Assembly (NCBI GenBank): GCA_004558865.1
Contig: SFCY01000066.1
Location: forward strand, 1-12,386
Source of the DNA: Bacteroidales bacterium
Lineage (GTDB): Bacteria > Bacteroidota > Bacteroidia > Bacteroidales > Bacteroidaceae
Reading direction: 5' to 3'
Length of the DNA: 12,386 bases
This document shows, one piece after another, positions 6,751 to 12,386 of the stretch. Position 1 is the stretch's first letter. Each line of letters begins with the position of its first letter. A program made the position numbers and the translations under genes. The notes below the pieces were generated by a model, which had not been told where the DNA came from, made no database searches, and saw only the letters and a list, made by a program, of their open reading frames with translations.

Positions 6751-8511
6751 TTATTTTGTCTTGACTGCGAAATCGCTCGGTTTGAAAGTAAGATTGGAAT
6801 TCCAGGCCTTGGCCTTTTCCTTGGCCTCGGGCTCGCCGGGACGCGAGGTGGCCAGTCCGGCGGAGAGGGCTTCCCAAGGCACCTCGATGGCGCGCTCCTT
6901 GCTGGTTGCAGTGGTCTTGAACGGTGTGGACTCCAGGCCAACGGTGTGGGTGAGATCCAGGCCCCAGCGCTTGATGTCGAAGAAGCGGTGGCCCTCAAAG
7001 ACGTTCTCCAGTCGACGGAAGTCGTTGATGCAGTTCATGTATGGCACGGCAGCGGCGGGAACATTGATGCCCATCTGCTTGGCAAAGTCCCAATTCTCGA
7101 AGCAGTTGGGATTGCTCTTGTCGCTGTAATACTGCAGGAGAATGGCCTTGGTGAGGAAGTAGGCGTTGCCACCCTTCACGTAGGCGTTGTAGTCGGCTGT
7201 GGAGAAGCTCTTGAGAGCGTCGTTCCAGTAGCACATCAGGTCGCCTGTACACTTGTCGTACTGGCCAAGCATGGCCTCGGCCTCGGCGCGCTCGAGAAGG
7301 AGCTGCGAGTTGGTGAAGGCGCGATAGACCACGTGGGGATAGCCGATACCGGCAACGGGGTCGGTATACTCGAAGGTCTCGTTTACTTTGCAGCTGTAGA
7401 AGCCGTAGTCGCTGCCGGAGGCAGAGAAGACTGAGCCAGAGACCAGGAGCTGCACGGGGCAGATGTAGCCCCTCCAAAGGGAGCTGCTGTGGATCATCAA
7501 GGCATCCCGGGCGGCGGGGCCTGCGCAGCTGTAGCGATAGCCGAGGACGCGGCGTGAGAGCACGGAGTAGGTCGGGATGAGCATCAGGTTGTTCTGGCGC
7601 TCGGGACTCTGCCACGCATTGCCGTAGTCACTGGCAGAGGTACAGCCCTCAAAGGCCGAGTAGTCCATGAGCTTGCTCTGCAGCTGGGCGGTATCCGTGC
7701 CCAACACGGCATCGGCATACTGGATGACCTTCTTGTAGTCCTTCTTGAAGAGATAGAAGCGGGCTGCGAAGGCTTTGGCGGCCTGGGTGTTGAAATGGTA
7801 CTTGGGAGCCGTGTTGAAGTTGACGTCGGAGATATACTTCAGACCCTCCAGAAGGTCGGCCTCAATCTTCGTATAGGTGTCGGCAAGGTTGCCGCGGTCG
7901 TATTTCACCAGCACCTGTGTCTCAGGCTCTGTCATATAGGTCACACCCACTGCGTTCTTGCTCGTCTCCTGGTCCTTGTAGGCGGGGCAGAAGAGATTGG
8001 CGAGCATGAAATGGGAGTAGGCGCGGATCAGGAGAGCCTCCCCTCGGGCTGGACGGAGCTGCTCGCTGTTGTTGCCCTCAGCCTCCAACTTGTCGATGGC
8101 CTGCAGGGCGGCGTTGACAGAGGCGATGGAATTGTAGTAGCTCTGCCAGAGGCTGCCAGGAGAGTCAGAAGACCCATAGGTGGCCTGGGTGGCCGGCTCG
8201 AAGCGGAAGAGCTGGTTGTCCCAGTTATCATAAGCCGCATAGTTATAGTGGGAGAGGATCTGCTTGTTGTTGGGATTGGAGGGCAGGTGGGGGCTCTGGT
8301 TGTCGATGAGGTTGTCAGAGTTGATCTCACCCACCCACGAGGGATTGCCGGAAGGATAGGAGGTGACGAGCAGCTTCACCACCTTGTCCACATTGTCGAT
8401 TTCGGTACGCTCATCTGGAATCGTGTCAAGGAAGCTGTCACTGCACGACGCAAGGGCGAGCAGCCCGAGGCCAAGACCGAAAATGGAATATATCTTTTTA
8501 TTCAGTTTCAT
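6751..8511 (-). CDS. SusD/RagB-family outer-membrane lipoprotein
   Basis: The 586-aa product has a lipoprotein signal with Cys23 (LASC), then SDSFLD, the usual SusD opening. The N-terminal half (about 25-300) includes the helical repeat scaffold; ARGEALLIRAYSHFMLANLF is the typical SusD helix. Near the C-terminus, EGHRFFDIKRWG (506-517) is the family hallmark, followed by IEVPWEALSAGL. SusD proteins cap the SusC barrel at the cell surface and capture the ligand. The ligand cannot be read from the sequence, but two peptidase genes and no glycan enzymes suggest peptides. The gene starts 36 bp after susC and is clearly cotranscribed with it. The C-terminus (SDFAVKTK) lacks the common NPGY/NPGW-type ending, a mild deviation. 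Length is normal and I see no frameshift. Confidence 0.95.
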   Translation of the reverse strand: MKLNKKIYSIFGLGLGLLALASCSDSFLDTIPDERTEIDNVDKVVKLLVTSYPSGNPSWVGEINSDNLIDNQSPHLPSNPNNKQILSHYNYAAYDNWDNQLFRFEPATQATYGSSDSPGSLWQSYYNSIASVNAALQAIDKLEAEGNNSEQLRPARGEALLIRAYSHFMLANLFCPAYKDQETSKNAVGVTYMTEPETQVLVKYDRGNLADTYTKIEADLLEGLKYISDVNFNTAPKYHFNTQAAKAFAARFYLFKKDYKKVIQYADAVLGTDTAQLQSKLMDYSAFEGCTSASDYGNAWQSPERQNNLMLIPTYSVLSRRVLGYRYSCAGPAARDALMIHSSSLWRGYICPVQLLVSGSVFSASGSDYGFYSCKVNETFEYTDPVAGIGYPHVVYRAFTNSQLLLERAEAEAMLGQYDKCTGDLMCYWNDALKSFSTADYNAYVKGGNAYFLTKAILLQYYSDKSNPNCFENWDFAKQMGINVPAAAVPYMNCINDFRRLENVFEGHRFFDIKRWGLDLTHTVGLESTPFKTTATSKERAIEVPWEALSAGLATSRPGEPEAKEKAKAWNSNLTFKPSDFAVKTK

Positions 8512-8547
8512 ATCTATATAAGATGTTTATATGGTTGAATTGACGGA

Positions 8548-11500
8548 TTAAATACCCAAACGAAGGGTGAGTGTAATCTGACGCGACAGGGGCGACGACA
8601 CACCACCAGACATCACATACTCGGGATCCTGGCCGTTGAGCTTAGAATCGGAGTAGATCAGGAAGGGATTGGTCACGTCCACCTTCAGAGAGGCAGTGCT
8701 CAGGCCTATGTGGTTGATGAGCGACTTCTCGAAGTCGTAGGTCAGCGAGATATCCTTCATGCGGATGAAGCCGCCGTCGGCAACGCGGGCCGTAGAGTAG
8801 TTGTAGGCGTTGTAAGCGTAGCTCAGGGGGTTGGTGGAGGCTGCGTAGTTGCGATACTGACGCACGGATGCGATCGTGGGAATGTCGGTCTTCATCTCGT
8901 CGCCGGGGAGCACCCAGCGGTTCTTGAACTCCTTGGGCATGGCGCTCATGTCGGAATAGGCGGAGGCGAAGACCGGGTCGAGACGGATCTTGTTGCCGAA
9001 GCTGTAGGTGATGAACACGTTCAGACGCCAGTTTTTCCAGCGCAGGGTGTTGTTCAAGCCACCGGTGAAGGTAGGCTCCGTGGAACCCTCATAGTGGAGG
9101 AAGTCGAGGTTCTGGAACTCCTGGAAGTTGAGTTCGGTCACGGTCAGCTCACCATTCTCGTTGATGAACTGGGGCAGACCCTCATCGTTCAGTCCCACGA
9201 AAGGAATGGAGAACAGCGAGCGGTGGGGATAACCCTTGCGGATGTTGCTGCCCGAGTCGTAGATCAGGCCCATCACGGTGGACTGAGCCAAGAGGTTCTT
9301 GATTTCCGTATGCGTGTAGGAGAATGTCAGGTCAGTGCCCCACTCCCAGTCCTTGGTGACGATGTTGCGCGAGGAGATGGTCGACTCGATACCCCACGAG
9401 TGCATCTTGGCGTCGTTGGCGAACTTGCGGATCTCACCGCCCACACCGGTGGTGTTGATGTAACCCATCAAGTCGTAGTTGTCGCGGAAGTAGATATCGT
9501 TGACAAAGTTGATGCGGTTGTTGAGGAAACCGAGGTCGAGGCCCAGGTTGAACTCCTTCTTCTTCTCGTATGTGAGCTCTGAGTTGCCCAGCTGATAGAG
9601 GGCGATACCCGTCTCCTGCTGGTTGCCCTGCGGACGCCACACGTTCTGGGAGGCGAAGATGGCCGATGCGTTGGAAGCCGTGGTCTGGTCACCCACCAGA
9701 GAGTAGCTGCCGCGCAGCGTGGCGTGGGAGAGCCAGTTCTTGTGGGCCGTGGCCCAGTTCTTGAACCACTCCTCCTCATGGATGTTCCAGCTTGCGCTGA
9801 CGTTCCAGGTGGGGAGCCAGCGGCTGCTGCGGTTCTTGCCCATGTTGTTGTTGCCGTCGTAGCGGCCGGTGACGTTCAAGGCGTAGATGCCTTTGTAGGA
9901 ATAGTTGAGGTTGGCGAAGTAGGCCAGACGACGCGTGAACTGCTTGCTGAAGGTGTTGAGCGAGGTGCCGCGCTCCTTGGCCTGCTTGTAGAACTGGTCA
10001 GGAAGGGTCTGGATGCGGTTGTTCTCGTAGTCCACACCGTAGACTTTGTTCTCGCGGGCGTCGTAGTCGGCACGGTTGGCCTCCATACCCACGAGGGCAT
10101 TGAAGATGTGGGTGTTGGCCCATACGTGGTTATACTGCACGGTGCCACGGAAGTCGAGCTGCTTCACGCTGTTCACGTTCATGATGTTGATACCGCCGGT
10201 GGGCATGACCGACATCGGCAGGGCGTTCTTCACGTCGGGGTCGGTGTAGAGGAACGAGTTGCTGTACATCACGTTGGGGTTGTCCACGCCGGCGCGGTAG
10301 GCCTCGGACTGGTTGGCGTGGTTCTTGATGATGTGCTCACGCGAGGCCTTGTAGAAGCGGTAGTTGCCCAAGAGGTTGATCTCAAGTCCCATGAAAGGCT
10401 TGATGTTGAGCTCACCCGTGAAGCGCAAGTCGTCGGTGTTCACCTTGATCATGTTGTTGTCCAACTCCGAGAAGATGTTGAACGGGGCATAGTAGCGCGT
10501 GTAGACGGCGTTGGGGTCGAGCGTACGCGAGGTGTTCATGGCGTAGCTGAAGGGGTTGATGTCGAAGTTGCGGTTCACGGAGCCGTCGACAGCGTTGACA
10601 TCCTGGCTGAGTGTGCCGGGAGCATCCTGGTCGCGGTGGCTCATGTTGCCGCGCATGGTCACGGTGATCTGCTTGCTCAGCTTGTAGGAAGCGTTGAAGT
10701 TGCCCGTGTAGCGCTGCACCTTGCTGTCCTTATACCATCCCGGGTCGAGCATGGCCGACATGGAGGCGTAGAGGCTGGCGCGGTCGGTGCCGCTGGAGAT
10801 ACTCACCGAGTGGTTCTGCATGACGTTGTTGTTGAACAGCAGGTCGAACCAGTTGGTGTTGCGGAACTCAGCCTGCTGCAGGTAGGCGTTCATGGCAGCC
10901 TGGGTGTAGGGGAGGCCAAACTTGCCGCTTGTCTCGTTATACTGCTTGATGAGACTGTACATCTGTCCGTAGAGACCGGAGGTGGAGCTGTTGGCAAGGC
11001 TGGCATACTCGAGCCATCCCTTGGCCTCCATCTCCTTGTAGATACCCATCTGCTCCTGCGAGTTGGAGATGTTGTAATCGTTGTAGCTGGGCTTCAGGCG
11101 ATAAGTGAACTCGCCCGTATAATTAATGGAGGAGTGTCCGGCACGGCCTTTCTTCGTGGTCACGACCACCACACCGGCCATGGCGCGCGCGCCATATATA
11201 GAGGTGGCGGAGCCATCCTTCAGCACCTGGAAGCTCTCGATATCGTCGGCGTTGAGTCCGGCGATGGCATTGGAGATCAACGTTGTGGCGTCACCCGACG
11301 AAAGGTCGTCGGCGCTCACGTTGACGGCATCCTCGAGAATCACACCGTCGACCACCCACAGCGGGCTTGACGAACCGTAGATAGAGGTGGCGCCGCGCAC
11401 GCGGATCTTCGGAGCCGTACCGAAGGTGGAACTGACGTTCTCCACGCTCACACCGGCCACACGACCCTCGAGGGCGCGCGAGGCGTCGGCCACACCGTCG

Positions 11501-11910
11501 AGACGCGTCTTCTCAGCGTCCACCTTGGTCGTGGCGCCGGTGAAGAGGCGCTTGTCCATCTTTTGGATACCCGTCACCACGACTTCGTCGAGCTGGTGGT
11601 CGGCTGCCGAGAACATGGTGATCTTCATGTTCGGACTGGCCTTTACCGTAACAGGCTTCATACCGATGTAGGTCACCTCCAGGACAGCACCCTTGGGAAC
11701 ATCCAAGGTGAACTCGCCGTCCATGTTGGTGGCAACACCGGTCTTAGTGCCTTTAACCATCACTGAGGCACCGATAATCGGTTGCCCATCTTCCTGAGAA
11801 ACTACTGTTCCGGAAATTTTCGTTTGAGCCAAAGCCATCCCTACGAATAGGAACAGAAAGCTCAAAATCAAAGTTAGTCTTCTCTCCATACAATTATAGC
11901 TGTTGCTCAT
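8548..11910 (-). CDS. SusC/RagA-family TonB-dependent transporter
   Basis: The 1120-aa product has a signal peptide ending MALAQ (residue 29) and a carboxypeptidase-regulatory-like domain (about 30-105). The linker motif LDEVVVTG (107-114) follows, then the plug with the SusC/RagA signature DGSATSIYGARAMAGVVVV (232-250), and a large beta-barrel from about 260 to the end. It imports the ligand handed over by SusD across the outer membrane using TonB energy. The first gene of the operon, it follows a consensus promoter and a long leader. The start at 11910 has a typical AT-rich upstream stretch; an in-frame ATG at 11889 (MERRLTLIL) would also leave a good signal peptide and cannot be excluded. 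The last residue is Ile, not the aromatic residue usual for outer-membrane barrels. No STN domain is present, so direct coupling to an anti-sigma factor is unlikely. Confidence 0.95.
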   Translation of the reverse strand: MSNSYNCMERRLTLILSFLFLFVGMALAQTKISGTVVSQEDGQPIIGASVMVKGTKTGVATNMDGEFTLDVPKGAVLEVTYIGMKPVTVKASPNMKITMFSAADHQLDEVVVTGIQKMDKRLFTGATTKVDAEKTRLDGVADASRALEGRVAGVSVENVSSTFGTAPKIRVRGATSIYGSSSPLWVVDGVILEDAVNVSADDLSSGDATTLISNAIAGLNADDIESFQVLKDGSATSIYGARAMAGVVVVTTKKGRAGHSSINYTGEFTYRLKPSYNDYNISNSQEQMGIYKEMEAKGWLEYASLANSSTSGLYGQMYSLIKQYNETSGKFGLPYTQAAMNAYLQQAEFRNTNWFDLLFNNNVMQNHSVSISSGTDRASLYASMSAMLDPGWYKDSKVQRYTGNFNASYKLSKQITVTMRGNMSHRDQDAPGTLSQDVNAVDGSVNRNFDINPFSYAMNTSRTLDPNAVYTRYYAPFNIFSELDNNMIKVNTDDLRFTGELNIKPFMGLEINLLGNYRFYKASREHIIKNHANQSEAYRAGVDNPNVMYSNSFLYTDPDVKNALPMSVMPTGGINIMNVNSVKQLDFRGTVQYNHVWANTHIFNALVGMEANRADYDARENKVYGVDYENNRIQTLPDQFYKQAKERGTSLNTFSKQFTRRLAYFANLNYSYKGIYALNVTGRYDGNNNMGKNRSSRWLPTWNVSASWNIHEEEWFKNWATAHKNWLSHATLRGSYSLVGDQTTASNASAIFASQNVWRPQGNQQETGIALYQLGNSELTYEKKKEFNLGLDLGFLNNRINFVNDIYFRDNYDLMGYINTTGVGGEIRKFANDAKMHSWGIESTISSRNIVTKDWEWGTDLTFSYTHTEIKNLLAQSTVMGLIYDSGSNIRKGYPHRSLFSIPFVGLNDEGLPQFINENGELTVTELNFQEFQNLDFLHYEGSTEPTFTGGLNNTLRWKNWRLNVFITYSFGNKIRLDPVFASAYSDMSAMPKEFKNRWVLPGDEMKTDIPTIASVRQYRNYAASTNPLSYAYNAYNYSTARVADGGFIRMKDISLTYDFEKSLINHIGLSTASLKVDVTNPFLIYSDSKLNGQDPEYVMSGGVSSPLSRQITLTLRLGI

Positions 11911-12100
11911 TAATAAATTATTGTCAGCGTTGAGTTGAATTGTTCTACATCTTATCCGGCTGTTTAGGCCATGATTATAATTACTCTCTAAATGTGCTTC
12001 GTCGCCATAGTAAAGACGGTTGACAGGTTTTCGTTAGGCTTTTGTGGCAAGAGCCGTGCGCGGTTACAGTTTATCACCGCAGCTATCGCCACGTGTCTCA
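11911..12100 (-). promoter_or_regulatory. Long structured 5' leader of the susC operon
   Basis: If transcription starts just after the -7 box (about 12100), the mRNA carries roughly 190 nt before the susC ATG. On the minus strand 12092-12044 folds into a stem-loop: GTGGC pairs with GCCAC, AGC with GCT, GCGGT with ACCGC, with small internal loops and an 11-nt apical loop (GATAAACTGTA). After it lie AGCCTAACGAAAACCTGT and an AT-rich stretch up to the start codon. I do not recognise a known riboswitch class. Such a leader could be a target for post-transcriptional control, but that is an inference from length and folding by eye. Confidence 0.5.
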
Positions 12101-12105
12101 CCCTG

Positions 12106-12137
12106 CAAATATAGTATATTTTTCAGAACGTAACAAA
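12106..12137 (-). promoter_or_regulatory. Bacteroidetes consensus promoter for the susC operon
   Basis: On the minus strand the -33 element TTTG (12137-12134) is followed after exactly 20 nt by TATATTTG (12113-12106), a perfect match to the -7 consensus TAnnTTTG of the Bacteroidetes primary sigma factor. Spacing of 19-21 nt is the known optimum. It faces susC, and no competing match was seen elsewhere in the intergenic region. A primary-sigma promoter implies that any substrate control acts through an activator, a repressor or the leader. Confidence 0.85.
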
Positions 12138-12290
12138 TTCTTAACTTAAAAGGGCGAGTATCTAAACACAATTTAACATTAAATGCTAAATCCATTAACA
12201 ATTGGGCATTGAACTTGCCTCGTTATTGTAGTAACAATTTAAAAGCGAACCACGCTAAGAAAGACCCATGTAAAGGGGAAGGAAAAGGGT
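12138..12290. other. AT-rich upstream region, nothing assigned
   Basis: This stretch between the -33 box and the right-hand repeat is AT-rich and has no supported gene. It holds only short inverted repeats, such as ATTGT-AGTA-ACAAT around 12224-12237. It is where an activator of the operon would be expected to bind, but I see no convincing operator. Confidence 0.35.
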
Positions 12291-12386
12291 CATGTCCAGG
12301 CTTACGCTCCTACCGGAGCTATGGGTCTGAAGCGGTGGGGTGGCCTTACGAGCAAGCTCGACGGCCTCCCCATCGCTTCAGACCCA
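12291..12386 (-). repeat. 96-bp hairpin repeat, right copy, inverted
   Basis: This is the inverted partner of 271-366. On the plus strand the tail comes first (12291-12321, with GCTCC-TACC-GGAGC at 12306-12319). Then come arm 12322-12345, the 17-nt loop 12346-12362 (identical to the left copy) and arm 12363-12386. The stem has 22 of 24 Watson-Crick positions, one G-T and one T-T. Its arms differ from the left copy mostly by paired changes that keep the helix. The second arm ends on the last base of the window, so a neighbouring palindrome like the one at 81-257 could lie just outside. Confidence 0.85.

Noticed and set aside
9724..11370. Long plus-strand open frame of 548 codons inside susC
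   Set aside because: It is antisense to a clear SusC protein, its translation is a low-complexity Val/Gly/His-rich sequence without any domain, and such frames arise from the codon bias of the opposite strand. The same holds for plus-strand frames at 8710-9582, 7795-8538, 5531-6334 and 1291-1923.
11988..12008. Six-codon minus-strand frame (MATKHI) in the susC leader
   Set aside because: It could be a leader peptide, but a frame this short is expected by chance and nothing in its codons suggests attenuation.
12262..12328. AGACCCAT at 12262-12269 complementary to ATGGGTCT at 12321-12328
   Set aside because: This is an eight-base match that could offer an alternative pairing with the stem arm, but no equivalent exists beside the left copy, so chance is likely.

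Overview
The window looks like a stretch of a Bacteroidales chromosome, most likely Prevotella or a close relative. The evidence is a SusC/SusD pair, several lipoproteins whose Cys is followed by acidic residues, a textbook Bacteroidetes promoter (TTTG-N20-TATATTTG), almost no Shine-Dalgarno sequences, and short C-terminal tails of the T9SS-like kind common in Prevotella. The genus is inferred from general resemblance, not from a marker gene.

All six genes lie on the minus strand and read from high to low coordinates. (1) A promoter and a leader of about 190 nt with a predicted stem-loop (11911-12137). (2) susC-like TonB-dependent transporter (8548-11910). (3) susD-like surface lipoprotein (6751-8511). 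(4) A Peptidase_Mx1-type zinc metallopeptidase lipoprotein (5510-6733). (5) A DUF4302 lipoprotein (4126-5484). (6) A secreted protein of unknown function (2393-4102). After a 139-bp gap holding a terminator-like hairpin comes (7) a secreted M6-family metallopeptidase (484-2253), followed by a strong intrinsic terminator (405-447). Genes 2 to 6 are separated by only 17 to 36 bp and look like one operon.

There is no glycoside hydrolase, polysaccharide lyase or sulfatase. Instead there are two metallopeptidases of different families beside SusCD. The simplest reading is a protein- or peptide-acquisition locus: the M6 enzyme cuts protein outside the cell, the Mx1 lipoprotein trims at the surface, and SusD/SusC bind and import oligopeptides, comparable in principle to RagAB of Porphyromonas gingivalis. 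No sigma factor, anti-sigma factor or hybrid two-component regulator is encoded here.

The most unusual content is outside the genes. A 96-bp element occurs twice, in inverted orientation, at 271-366 and 12291-12386, bracketing the whole locus. Its 17-nt loop is identical and its 31-nt tail differs at one base, while the 24-bp stem arms have diverged with four compensatory base-pair exchanges. Next to the left copy is a second, larger imperfect palindrome (81-257) built from four copies of a GCATAAAATTGCGC-like motif. The right copy ends exactly at the end of the window, so what lies beyond it is unknown. Bases 1-80 and 12138-12290 are AT-rich and hold no gene I can support.
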